A stretch of DNA of 64,000 nucleotides, taken from assembly GCF_900099965.1 (NCBI RefSeq), contig NZ_FNDJ01000007.1, positions 156,995-220,994 on the forward strand, in the 5' to 3' direction. The first letter of the stretch is position 1; every line of letters starts with the position of its first letter. Both the position numbers and the translations under genes were made by a program. The notes beneath the pieces are model-generated. The model was not told where the DNA came from. It searched no databases and saw nothing but the letters and a program-made list of their open reading frames with translations. This document shows, in pieces, positions 16,087-24,371 of the stretch. Source of the stretch: Nonomuraea jiangxiensis. Lineage in GTDB: Bacteria; Actinomycetota; Actinomycetes; Streptosporangiales; Streptosporangiaceae.

Positions 16087-18870
16087 TTATCGCTCACCGA
16101 TTCTCGTGCCCGGGGGGTCACTCGCCAACTCCTCTTCGCTCGGTCGTACGGTCTGTGCCGCAAAGCCCGCGACCACGACACCGGCGAGGGCGAGGTAGGC
16201 CCGCCGCCCGGCCGCGCGCAACTGCCCGGGGTCGACCACCTCGGCACCGCCGGGCGCCAGATCGTCCTCCCAGGGGACCCGTACGATGGCCCGGCACCTG
16301 CCGCTGGCCACCGACTCCGCCTGCTCGACGTCGGCCATCGAACGCCTGCTCACGCCGTTGACCACCATCACCGCCCGCCTGCGCAGCTCCGCGCAGCCGT
16401 GCCCGTCGAGCCACTCGTACGTCATCGCCACCGCCTCGGACGCCTCCTCGCTCGCCGGGACCACGAGTACGAGCTGGTCGGCGTACGGCAGGACCCGGGC
16501 GGCCAGCGCGGCTGCCGGGTCGATGACGGCCAGCTTGTAGTGGCGGTCGAGCAGGCGCATGGATTCGCCTAGCCGATGGTCGGAGAACAACGACCGATCC
16601 GCGAGCCGCTGCTCGGCGCCCGCGTCGGTGTCCGCGCCGATCACCTCCAGTCCCGAGGCCGTGCGCGTGGTGTACCCGCGCATCGTGAGATAGCCGCTGA
16701 CCCGGTCGAGCCCGGACAGCAGCGACGTGAGGGTCTCCGGCGTCTCGGGCCGGATCTTGCTGGTCAGGGTGTTGCCGCCGGTGTTGGCGTCGACGGCCAC
16801 GACCCTGTCGTCGCGGTATCTGGCGAAGGTGTGGCCCAGCATGAGGGCCGTGGTGCTCTGGCCCGCGCCGCCGGTGCAGCCCAGGACGACGATCCGGCGG
16901 CTGCCGCCGAACACGCCCCTGGCCCTGGCCTCGTCGACCTCGGACCCGTCGGTCCGCACCCCGCCGCCGCCGACGACCACCTGCGCGATCCGCCGCCAAC
17001 CGCCGGAGTCCCGTCCCACGACGGACTCGACGCGCCGCACCCGCCCTTCACCTGGCCGCGGACCGGGCACGGGCGCCACGAACTCCTCCCCCGGGCCGTC
17101 ACCCACGGGAGCCCCGGGCGTCACCCGCTCCCCGACCACCCCGGTCATCGGTACGACCCGGCCGTCATCCATCCCACGCCCGGCCCGCTCCCCACGGCCC
17201 CGCCGCGCCTTGTCCCCGCCCCCGGCCCGCCGAGCCTTACCGGCCACACCTTCCGACACATCCGCGACCACGGGCTGCGGCACATCGCCTGCCACGCCCT
17301 CCGGCACATCCCCGACCACGGACTGCGGCACATCGCCTGCCACGCCCTCCGGCACATCCCCGACCACGGGCTGGGGCGCATCGCCTGCCGCACGCTCCGA
17401 CACATCCCCGACCACGGGCTGCGGCGCATCGCCTGCCTCGGGCTGTGGCACATCGCCGACGTCGGCGGTCGGGCTCGCGCTGACGCCGTGTGCGGCCGGG
17501 GCCGTCTCGTCGCGGTGCTCTCCCTGCCCGTTCTCGGCCGAACGGCCCTCTCCGGCGGGCGAACCACCCACGACATCACGGTCACCGTCACCGGGCCGGC
17601 CACCCTCGCCAGGCACCCCGGCCACCGGACGGGGCAGGGGCTTGGCGTCGGGGTTGAGCGGTGGCCAGAGCTGTTGCGTGCCGGACAGCACCAGCGACGG
17701 GCTCAGCCGCGGTGGCTGCCCCTTCCTGTGCTGGTCGCGTGCCACTTCGTCCTCGCCCCGCGGCTCCTCGCCACGATCTTCGGCCGCCTCCGGCCGGACC
17801 GGCGCGTCGGCGCTCGCCGCGAGCTTCCGCAGCCGCCGCAGCGCCTCGGTGTCGATCGGCTTGCCGGCCGCGGGCTTACGGCTCTCCGCCGTCCGGATCG
17901 GCTCGACCGCCCCACGAGCGACCTCCGCCTCAGCGCCCAGCCGCTCTCCACGCGCGGCCTCCGCCTGTGACGACCGGGCTCCGCGCGCGGCCTCGGTCTC
18001 GGTGGCCGGTCCGTCCGCACGCCGCGGTGCAACCTGCTCCAGGTTCGGGGTTTCCTTCCCCACGGCCCCATGCGCGACAGTCTCACGGTCGCCGGTCCCA
18101 TGGGCGGTCCGGTCGCCGGTCTCAGGCTCCGGTTCGACGGCGCCGCGCCCGGCGCCGAGCGCCTGGCTCACGAGGTCGTCGTCGCCGCGCACGACGGTCA
18201 GCGGTGCTTCCTGAAGGCGCTCAGGGCGGCCGGAAAGGCCCTTCTCACGGCGTACGGGCTCCCCCGCGGTCTCTGGTGCCGGGGGCGGGGCCGACTGGCG
18301 TACCCGGGATCTCAGGGCGGGAGCCGTGCCCCGGCGAGTCCCCCAGCGGGTGGTGGCCGGCGCGGCGACGGGGGCCGTCGCGGCGGCTGCGGCAGCGGCG
18401 GCGACGGCCGGGCGCACCTGGCGGGGCCCGGCGACCCGCTGGCCCTCACGCCTGGGCTGCTTCTGGCGCGCCTTGCGCGGCGCCTTCGCCTTGGCCCGGG
18501 CGGGAGCGATGCGCCACACGCGGCCGGCGAACGCGACGGTCTCCGGCTCGGACGCGGGCGCGAGGCGGCACCAGGTCTTCGGCTGGCCGAGGTAGCGAAG
18601 CTGGGACTCCAGAAGCTCGGTAAGACGCTTGCCCTCGATGACGGGACGGGTGGACAACCAGGTCACGATCCCGGGCGGCACCAGGAACAGCACATGCCAG
18701 GGCATCTCCACCGGCACGCCGACCAGGACCAACAGGAGCGACCACGGCACGAACACCCCGACGAAGACGCCGATCCAGACGATGGGCAGCGGCATCGGCA
18801 GCCGTAGGTCGTACAGCTTGTAGAGCCGCTTCTCTATCCGCCAGATGTTCGTATACGTGGGCAGGTCCAC
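16087..18870 (-). CDS. TcpE-like membrane domain fused to degenerate MinD/ParA-like ATPase
   Basis: The 927-residue protein has three parts. The N-terminus (1-100, LPTYTNIWRIEKRLYKLYDL then two membrane helices near 26-50 and 57-75) resembles TcpE/PrgI-type conjugation proteins. A disordered charged region spans about 100-650 and includes a 16-residue repeat (GDVPEGVAGDVPQPVV). The last 270 residues form a MinD/ParA-like domain with VVAVDANTGGNTL and LAVIDPAAAL. The P-loop reads GCTGGAGQST, so the usual Walker A lysine (about position 671) is glutamine. Nucleotide hydrolysis is therefore doubtful. I chose GTG at 18870 because GAGAGGAGGA lies just upstream. It follows the small pilin-like gene directly. 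Confidence 0.72.
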   Translation of the reverse strand: MDLPTYTNIWRIEKRLYKLYDLRLPMPLPIVWIGVFVGVFVPWSLLLVLVGVPVEMPWHVLFLVPPGIVTWLSTRPVIEGKRLTELLESQLRYLGQPKTWCRLAPASEPETVAFAGRVWRIAPARAKAKAPRKARQKQPRREGQRVAGPRQVRPAVAAAAAAAATAPVAAPATTRWGTRRGTAPALRSRVRQSAPPPAPETAGEPVRREKGLSGRPERLQEAPLTVVRGDDDLVSQALGAGRGAVEPEPETGDRTAHGTGDRETVAHGAVGKETPNLEQVAPRRADGPATETEAARGARSSQAEAARGERLGAEAEVARGAVEPIRTAESRKPAAGKPIDTEALRRLRKLAASADAPVRPEAAEDRGEEPRGEDEVARDQHRKGQPPRLSPSLVLSGTQQLWPPLNPDAKPLPRPVAGVPGEGGRPGDGDRDVVGGSPAGEGRSAENGQGEHRDETAPAAHGVSASPTADVGDVPQPEAGDAPQPVVGDVSERAAGDAPQPVVGDVPEGVAGDVPQSVVGDVPEGVAGDVPQPVVADVSEGVAGKARRAGGGDKARRGRGERAGRGMDDGRVVPMTGVVGERVTPGAPVGDGPGEEFVAPVPGPRPGEGRVRRVESVVGRDSGGWRRIAQVVVGGGGVRTDGSEVDEARARGVFGGSRRIVVLGCTGGAGQSTTALMLGHTFARYRDDRVVAVDANTGGNTLTSKIRPETPETLTSLLSGLDRVSGYLTMRGYTTRTASGLEVIGADTDAGAEQRLADRSLFSDHRLGESMRLLDRHYKLAVIDPAAALAARVLPYADQLVLVVPASEEASEAVAMTYEWLDGHGCAELRRRAVMVVNGVSRRSMADVEQAESVASGRCRAIVRVPWEDDLAPGGAEVVDPGQLRAAGRRAYLALAGVVVAGFAAQTVRPSEEELASDPPGTRIGER
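17235..17440 (-). repeat. 48-bp coding tandem repeat in the TcpE/MinD-like fusion gene
   Basis: A unit of about 48 bp encoding 16 residues (GDVPEGVAGDVPQPVV) repeats about four times with few substitutions, plus degenerate copies. It lies in the disordered linker between the membrane and ATPase-like domains. Confidence 0.75.
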
Positions 18871-18924
18871 GCGGTCCTCCTCTCCACCCGCTCGTTCATG
18901 ACCGCCGCGGAGCGGTCTCAACCC

Positions 18925-19212
18925 TCACTTGACGCCCAGTGCGCCGGCGATCGCCCTCGCCGTCACCTCAATGATGTTGGGAACGTAGAAGATCACTCCG
19001 ATGGCCACAGCAAGTATGAGGAACTGTACGAACCGCGTGATCTCACGGGTGAAGAGGAAGAAGAGCGCGACCACCGACACCACGACCAGGAACAACGGGG
19101 CGAAGAACGCGCGCAGGAAGTTGGCGAGTCCCCCGGGGTCTATGCCGGTCGGCGGCGCCGTCGGCGTCGGAGACATCTCGATCAAGGTGAGCACTACGGT
19201 CTTCAAGGTCAC
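18925..19212 (-). CDS. small two-helix membrane protein, pilin/VirB2-TcpD-like
   Basis: A 95-residue protein with a short external N-terminus, then two hydrophobic helices (about 34-54, FLRAFFAPLFLVVVSVVALFF, and about 60-82). The size and two-helix hairpin resemble VirB2/TrbC pilins or TcpD of Gram-positive conjugation systems, and its place in the locus supports this. There is no cleavable signal peptide. It begins with GTG after GGGAGGACAAGAA. The gap to the next gene start is about 55 nt. The role as pilin is inference. Confidence 0.65.
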   Translation of the reverse strand: MTLKTVVLTLIEMSPTPTAPPTGIDPGGLANFLRAFFAPLFLVVVSVVALFFLFTREITRFVQFLILAVAIGVIFYVPNIIEVTARAIAGALGVK

Positions 19213-19257
19213 TTCTTGTCCTCCCGGGGGGTACCGAACAGCAGCGCGGCCGTGCTT

Positions 19258-20271
19258 CTATCCAACGACGCGACCCGCGCCACGAATGTCCGCGACGAAC
19301 CACTTGTCGCCCTGCTTCTCGACGGTCAGGCGATAGGCCTGCTCCAGCCGCCCGCCGACCGCCGCTGGGTCGGTGGCGTCGGGAGTGGCAGGGACCTCGC
19401 CGTTCGGCACGGACCACACCACCACCGCCTGGATCTCTCGGGTGGCACCCCCCACAGGCACCACGACTTGCTTGAGCTCGGCGAAGGTGAAGGTGCCGCC
19501 GAAGCTCGGCAGGCTCTTGCCCGCGGCCACGTAGCGCTGGAGCCCCGGGGCGCCGGAGGCGTAGTCAGTGAAGAAGCCCTCAAGTTGCGGTTTGAGCTCG
19601 GCCGTGGCCGCCTCGTCGATCTCCGGCGGGGCGAGCTGCGGAACTTCGGCGGGAGCCGGGGCGGGCAGCACCGCCGGCCGGCCGACGACCGCGAACCGCC
19701 TGCCGCCGTCGTCGCCCGAGTAGTAGATCGGGACGGACAGCATCAGCCTGCGCGGGCCGGTCTGGAAGGCCACGCTGACCACGGCGTTGTTCGCGTCGGA
19801 CGCCTCGATGTCGTAGGGCTGGATCGCGACCGCGGCCATCTGGCCGTAGCCGTCCCACCCCATTTGCGAGTCCATGCCCTCGGCCAGGAACGCCGCCAGC
19901 TTACGTGACCTGCTCGCCGCGTCGTCCGGGTTGAAATTCAGATAGACCCCCGCGAACTGGGCCGCGAAAGCCATGCCCCGTTCGGCGGGGAATCCATGGT
20001 TGACCTGCACCTGCTCAGTTGGTGCCGCGGTCTCTTGCTGGGTAAATCGCTCAAATGGGGCACGAACCCCATTCACCACGATAACTAGAATAAGCGCCCA
20101 AAGAATGACGCGGCCGGTCCACACCAGCCAGCGTCCGCCGCCGCCCGACCACCCGCCACGACGCGGCCGGCGGGGTGGCGGCGCGTCGAAGTCAGCCGTG
20201 TCCGGGCGCGCGGAAAGCTCGGGGCCGCCAGCGATCCGAGGATCGTGCTGGACGGTAGACCTACGAGCCAT
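19258..20271 (-). CDS. TcpC-like conjugal transfer protein
   Basis: About 337 residues: a basic cytoplasmic N-terminus (about 1-45), one membrane helix (WLVWTGRVILWALILVIVVNGV), then an external region with two NTF2-like domains separated by a Pro-rich linker (LPAPAPAEVPQLAPP). This matches TcpC, the bitopic VirB8 homologue of Gram-positive conjugation, including the FAGVYLNFNPDD and GRLEQAYRLTVEKQGDKWFVADI segments. Two VirB8-like folds, this one and 10602-11225, therefore exist in one locus. GTG-ATG start codons are adjacent; I chose the ATG because GGAGG is 4 nt upstream. It is the first gene of the run, so the operon promoter should lie in 20272-20621. Confidence 0.8.
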   Translation of the reverse strand: MARRSTVQHDPRIAGGPELSARPDTADFDAPPPRRPRRGGWSGGGGRWLVWTGRVILWALILVIVVNGVRAPFERFTQQETAAPTEQVQVNHGFPAERGMAFAAQFAGVYLNFNPDDAASRSRKLAAFLAEGMDSQMGWDGYGQMAAVAIQPYDIEASDANNAVVSVAFQTGPRRLMLSVPIYYSGDDGGRRFAVVGRPAVLPAPAPAEVPQLAPPEIDEAATAELKPQLEGFFTDYASGAPGLQRYVAAGKSLPSFGGTFTFAELKQVVVPVGGATREIQAVVVWSVPNGEVPATPDATDPAAVGGRLEQAYRLTVEKQGDKWFVADIRGAGRVVG

Positions 20272-20621
20272 CACGCCTCCGCTCGCGCCGATCCCCCCGG
20301 CTGGCGCGGTGTCGTCCGTTGCCGATCCCCATCATCCGCGGTGAAGTAGTCACACTATCCGGTCTCCGCCATTCTTCCAGAAAGCCACGCCCATGCTCAG
20401 GCATGACAGGCCCGACGGCAAACCGGGCACGTATGACACGCCGTAGCGCCGATTCCTGTGAGTTCCCGGTGGAAACACCATTTGACCTGGACAGACGCCT
20501 AAAATCGCATAGCCGGGCGGCCATGGTTCCCTGTCCAAACCAGGCATGGACGCTCAGCTACCTGCGCAATTGGTATGGCTCGCGAGCGTAAGAGCGCAAG
20601 ATCACCGGCCCCGCCTCGCCC
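20272..20621. other. gene-free stretch upstream of the T4SS-like operon
   Basis: About 350 bp between the small coiled-coil gene and the TcpC-like gene, both on the minus strand. Composition is less GC-rich than the genes around it, consistent with promoter DNA. An imperfect GGTGA-N5-TCACA dyad lies near 20340-20355. I saw no convincing gene, tRNA or riboswitch here. Confidence 0.5.
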
Positions 20622-20921
20622 TCAGGCGGGCTCCGGATCCTGTGAGGAGCGCGGCTGCCTCCTGCTGTGCAGGTCCACCACGGTCGGCTGCACCGACCGC
20701 TCCAGGGAGCCGCGCAGCTCCGTCAGCATCTCGGCCGCGTCCCGTTCACGCATGAGGCTCACCATCTCGTTGCGCTCGTCGACCTTCCTGCGCAGGTACG
20801 CCTCACGGTTGACGCGCAGACCGTACATGAGCTCGACCCTGATGAGGGCCAGTTCCTCCTCGAGACTGATGCCGGCCAGCGTGGGTGCCTGGCGTCGTCT
20901 CCGGATGATGCGACGGATCAT
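20622..20921 (-). CDS. small charged coiled-coil protein, unknown
   Basis: A 99-residue protein with an arginine-rich start (MIRRIIRRRRQ) followed by a highly helical, charged region (EEELALIRVELMYGLRVNREAYL, DERNEMVSLMRERDAAEML). It likely forms a coiled coil. It has no signal peptide or membrane helix. I chose the ATG at 20921 because GGAGG is 4 nt upstream; a longer frame beginning at 21119 runs through promoter-like sequence. No family is recognised. It lies upstream of the T4SS-like run in the same direction but is separated from it by 350 bp. Confidence 0.62.
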   Translation of the reverse strand: MIRRIIRRRRQAPTLAGISLEEELALIRVELMYGLRVNREAYLRRKVDERNEMVSLMRERDAAEMLTELRGSLERSVQPTVVDLHSRRQPRSSQDPEPA

Positions 20922-21112
20922 GGGGCCTCCCGAGTCAGCGTGAACGCCGTGACGATTCGACGCGCAGGAGCCCAAAGTGGTTGTCGCATCAGTTGTCCCG
21001 GCATCAATCGTCCTACGACTCCCGGGAACCACGAGTGACGAGCCTGCGCCGCCGTCCACCGCCAGTAACGTAGCGTATCGATGGACGACTCTCAGTGATT
21101 GGACCGCCGGGA

Positions 21113-21325
21113 ATGCCACTGCCGACCACGATCATGACCACCGCCACAGCGGCCCTGCTCACCGTGGGCGCGCTGACCGCGTACGCACCCACGGCGTACG
21201 CCGCGCCCGCCTGGGTCACCGACGGCGAGTGCACCGACGACGGCGGCGAGATCGTCCCCGTGGGCCGCGGCAAGGCGATCTGCCGCGGCGGCGTGTGGGA
21301 TCAGGAGCAGATCCACTTCAGCTGA
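21113..21325 (+). CDS. small secreted two-cysteine peptide/protein, unknown
   Basis: About 70 residues: a signal peptide (MPLPTTIMTTATAALLTVGA, likely cleaved after AYAAPA or YAA) and a mature part of about 35-40 residues with two cysteines (DGECTDDGGEIVP, GKAICRGGVWD) that could form one disulfide. Similar small CTDDGG...CRGGVW proteins are scattered in actinobacteria, with no assigned function as far as I know. The start is uncertain: ATG at 21113 gives a clean signal peptide, and a GTG at 21095 is in frame. It converges on ychF, with only 14 nt between the stops. Confidence 0.55.
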   Translation: MPLPTTIMTTATAALLTVGALTAYAPTAYAAPAWVTDGECTDDGGEIVPVGRGKAICRGGVWDQEQIHFS

Positions 21326-21339
21326 CGCCCGCCCGCCGC

Positions 21340-22416
21340 TCAGACGTTGAAGCGGAACTCCACCACGTCGCCGTCGCGCATGACGTAGTCCTTGCCCTCG
21401 ATGCGGGCCTTGCCCGCCGAACGGGCGTTGGCGATGGAGCCCGCCTCGACCAGGTCGCCGAAGGAGACCACCTCGGCCTTGATGAAACCGCGCTGGAAGT
21501 CGGTGTGGATCACCCCGGCCGCCTCGGGCGCGGTGGCGCCCTTGCGGATCGTCCAGGCCCTGGTCTCCTTCGGCCCGGCCGTGAGGTAGGTCTGCAGGCC
21601 GAGCGTCTCGAAGCCGACCCTGGCGAGCTGGCGCAGCCCCGACTCCTCCTGGCCCACCGACTGCAGCAGCTCCAGCGCCTCCTCCTCGTCGAGCTCGACC
21701 AGCTCCGACTCGATCTTGGCGTCGAGGAACACGGCCTCGGCCGGGGCGACCAGCGTGGAGAGCTGCTCCCTGAGCGCCGAGTCGGTCAGCTCGTCGGCGT
21801 CGAGGTTGAACACGTACAGGAACGGCTTGGCCGTCAGCAGGTGCAGCTCGCGCAGCTCTTCGCTGTCGAGGCCGCTCTCGAAGATGGTCTTGCCGGTCTC
21901 CAGCACCCGCAGGGCGCCCTCCGCGGCCTCCAGCGCGACCTTCTTGTCCTTGTTGTTGCGCGCCTCCTTCTGCAGGCGCGGGACGGCCTTCTCGACCGTC
22001 TGCAGGTCGGCCATGATCAACTCGGTGTTGATGGTCTCGATGTCCCGTTTGGGGGAGATCTCGCCGTCCACGTGGGTGACGTCCGGGTCGGAGAAGACGC
22101 GGATGACCTGGCAGATCGCGTCGGTGTCGCGGATGTTGGCGAGGAACTGGTTGCCCCTTCCCTGCCCCTCCGAAGCCCCCTTGACCAGGCCCGCGATGTC
22201 CACGAACTCGACCTTGGCGGGCAGGACGCGGGCCGAGCCGAAGATCTCGGCCAGCACGGGCAGGCGGTCGTCGGGCACACCCACGATGCCCACGTTGGGC
22301 TCGATGGTGGCGAACGGGTAGTTCGCGGCGAGTGCGTTGCCGGACTTGGTCAGCGCGTTGAAGAGCGTGGACTTACCGACGTTGGGCAGGCCGACGATGC
22401 CGATGGAGAGACTCAC
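21340..22416 (-). CDS. ychF: redox-regulated ATPase YchF (Obg-family)
   Basis: A 358-residue YchF. The N-terminal P-loop GLPNVGKST is followed by the switch DIAGLVKGAS, and the nucleotide-specificity motif lies in YVFNLDADEL, YchF-like rather than NKxD. The C-terminal TGS domain ends in RDGDVVEFRFNV, the canonical end. YchF/OLA1 binds ATP and ribosomes and acts in stress responses. I chose the GTG at 22416 because MSLSIGIVGLPNVGKST is the universal start. The frame stays open far upstream, but that part is antisense to rmuC. It is divergent from rmuC. Confidence 0.95.
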   Translation of the reverse strand: MSLSIGIVGLPNVGKSTLFNALTKSGNALAANYPFATIEPNVGIVGVPDDRLPVLAEIFGSARVLPAKVEFVDIAGLVKGASEGQGRGNQFLANIRDTDAICQVIRVFSDPDVTHVDGEISPKRDIETINTELIMADLQTVEKAVPRLQKEARNNKDKKVALEAAEGALRVLETGKTIFESGLDSEELRELHLLTAKPFLYVFNLDADELTDSALREQLSTLVAPAEAVFLDAKIESELVELDEEEALELLQSVGQEESGLRQLARVGFETLGLQTYLTAGPKETRAWTIRKGATAPEAAGVIHTDFQRGFIKAEVVSFGDLVEAGSIANARSAGKARIEGKDYVMRDGDVVEFRFNV

Positions 22417-22557
22417 GAAGCCAGAGTTTACTTGCTCGGCGCGTCCGGACCGGTCCTGGGACGTGAGCCCCCAGGTGCGCTCCGGGCGGAACAGAAGCGG
22501 AACGCCCATGCGTGTCGGAAAGATACGCGCCAGGAAGCTCCTGCAATCATCGATCAA

Positions 22558-23829
22558 GTGGATGTCGTCTCGCTGCTCATAGGTCTCGCCGTCGGGTTGG
22601 TCGTCGGATTCCTCCTGGCCAGGACACGGACGGCGGTGCGGGTGGCCGAGGCGGACGCGCGGGCCAGATCGGCCACCGAGAAGCTGGCCTACGTCGAGGG
22701 GCAGCTGGCCGAGCGTTTCCAGGCCCTGTCCACCCGCGCCCTCGACGCGAACAACGTGCGCTTCCTGGAGCTGGCCGAGACCAGGTTCGCGGCCGGCCGC
22801 GCCGAGGCGGCGGGCGATCTCGACCAGCGCAAGCAGGCCGTCGAGCACCTCGTCGAGCCGCTCAAGGACGCCCTGGCCCGGGTGGAGTCCCAGCTCCGCG
22901 ACACCGAGTCCGGCCAGCGCGCGGCGCGGGCGGAGCTGGCCAAGCAGATGGAGTTCGTACGCCAGAGCCACGAGCAGCTGCGTTCCCAGACCACGGCCCT
23001 GGTCAGGGCCCTGCAACGGCCCGAGGCCCGCGGCCGGTGGGGCGAGCTGCAGCTGCGCAGGGTCGCCGAGATCGCCGGGATGCAGCACTACTGCGACTTC
23101 GAGGAGCAGGTCACCGAGGGCTCCATGCGCCCCGACATGGTCGTCCGGCTGGCCGGGGGCAAGAACATCGTGGTCGACTCCAAGGTGTCGCTGGCGGCCT
23201 ACCTGGAGGCCGCGGAGGCGGCGGACGAGTCGCTGGCCACCGTACGGCTCGACGCGCACGCCAGGCACGTACGCGAGCACATCGACCGGCTGGCGGCCAA
23301 GTCCTACTGGCAGGGGTTCAATCCGTCGCCGGAGTTCGTGGTGCTGTTCATCCCCGGTGAGGCGTTCCTGGCACCGGCGCTCGAACGCGATCCCGGGATG
23401 CTGGAATACGCCATGACGCGCCGGGTGCACATCGCCACGCCGACGACGCTGATCACGATGTTGCGCACCGCGCACTACGCCTGGCAGCAGGCCGCGCTGA
23501 GCGAGAACGCGCGGGCGGTGTTCGAGCTGGGCAAGGAGCTGTACGAACGGCTGTCGTCCCTGGGCCGGAACGTCGAGTCGCTGGGCAGGGCCCTGACGCG
23601 GGCGGTGGAGGCGTACAACAAGTCGGTCGGCTCGCTCGAAAGCCGCGTCCTGGTCACCGCGCGCAAGCTGCACGATCTGGGCGTCGTGGACGGCGAGCTG
23701 GAGTCCCCCGAGATGCTCGACGGCCTGCCCAGGCCCCTGGCCTCCCCCGAGCTGCTGGAAACCTCTTCTGGCGCAACGTCACCTCTCGTCTCCCACGCGA
23801 ACGGTAAGTTGGCCAACGGGTCGCAATAA
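22558..23829 (+). CDS. rmuC: RmuC-family DNA recombination protein
   Basis: A 423-residue RmuC. An N-terminal membrane helix (VSLLIGLAVGLVVGFLLAR) is followed by a coiled coil (about 30-150). The RmuC nuclease-like core (about 155-370) has RGRWGELQLRRVAEIAGM, a PDMVVRLAGGKNIVVDSKV block and FIPGEAFLAPAL. RmuC is thought to restrain recombination at inverted repeats; its fold relates to the PD-(D/E)xK nucleases. The start is the GTG at 22558, just before the membrane helix. No good ribosome site is visible, so the exact start is uncertain. The frame is open for 500 codons upstream, but that is antisense to ychF. Confidence 0.9.
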   Translation: MDVVSLLIGLAVGLVVGFLLARTRTAVRVAEADARARSATEKLAYVEGQLAERFQALSTRALDANNVRFLELAETRFAAGRAEAAGDLDQRKQAVEHLVEPLKDALARVESQLRDTESGQRAARAELAKQMEFVRQSHEQLRSQTTALVRALQRPEARGRWGELQLRRVAEIAGMQHYCDFEEQVTEGSMRPDMVVRLAGGKNIVVDSKVSLAAYLEAAEAADESLATVRLDAHARHVREHIDRLAAKSYWQGFNPSPEFVVLFIPGEAFLAPALERDPGMLEYAMTRRVHIATPTTLITMLRTAHYAWQQAALSENARAVFELGKELYERLSSLGRNVESLGRALTRAVEAYNKSVGSLESRVLVTARKLHDLGVVDGELESPEMLDGLPRPLASPELLETSSGATSPLVSHANGKLANGSQ

Positions 23830-23845
23830 ATTGGGGGGTGGGTCA

Positions 23846-24358
23846 GTGGGTGAGAAGGGCAGGCGTCCCGCAGTCAGGCTGACCGCTCGCGGCGCCATCG
23901 CACTCGCCCTGGTCGCCACCTTGGCCGGATATGTGCTGACGGCCCTGCTCGACGTCGAATACGTGGTCGGGGCCGCGTTCGTGCTGGCGAGCCTGCTGGG
24001 GGTCGTCCTGGTCAACCGCCGCGAGCTGCTGTCGCTGGTGGTGACGCCGCCGCTGGTGTTCTTCTGCGCCACGCTGTTCGTGGAGCTGGGGCGGGCGTTC
24101 GGGTCGGTGTCGATCGTGCAGTCGCTGGCGCTCGGGCTCTACACGTCGCTGACGCGGGGCGCGCCGTGGTTGTTCGCGGGCTCGGCGCTCGTGCTGGGCG
24201 TCGCCTGGCGGCGCGGGCTCCGCGACAACGTACGGGAGCTGCGGGAGGAGCTGAAGGCGGGCGCGGCGGAGGTGCCACGCCCGCGCCAGCCTTTCGTGCC
24301 CGAGCCCGAGGGCTATTTCGAGCCCAAGGTCTATGGCACCCCGCGCGGGGACGACTGA
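23846..24358 (+). CDS. DUF6542-type integral membrane protein
   Basis: About 170 residues: a basic N-terminus (EKGRRPAVRLTARGAIALALV), four hydrophobic segments, then a charged cytoplasmic tail (RDNVRELREELKAGAAEV and a Pro-rich end). It matches the DUF6542 family seen next to rmuC and ispH in many actinobacteria. The function is unknown. I chose GTG at 23846 over an upstream TTG because GGGGGGTGGG lies just before it. It is separated from rmuC by 16 nt and probably co-transcribed; it converges on ispH. Confidence 0.75.
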   Translation: MGEKGRRPAVRLTARGAIALALVATLAGYVLTALLDVEYVVGAAFVLASLLGVVLVNRRELLSLVVTPPLVFFCATLFVELGRAFGSVSIVQSLALGLYTSLTRGAPWLFAGSALVLGVAWRRGLRDNVRELREELKAGAAEVPRPRQPFVPEPEGYFEPKVYGTPRGDD

Positions 24359-24371
24359 GCGGGCCCTGCCG

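Noticed and set aside
20340..20355. Crp site in front of the T4SS-like operon
   Set aside because: GGTGA-N5-TCACA has a wrong spacer length and one mismatch.
20977..22557. Upstream extension of the rmuC frame and of the ychF frame into each other
   Set aside because: Both are antisense to well-identified genes. Family-typical N-termini start at 22558 and 22416.
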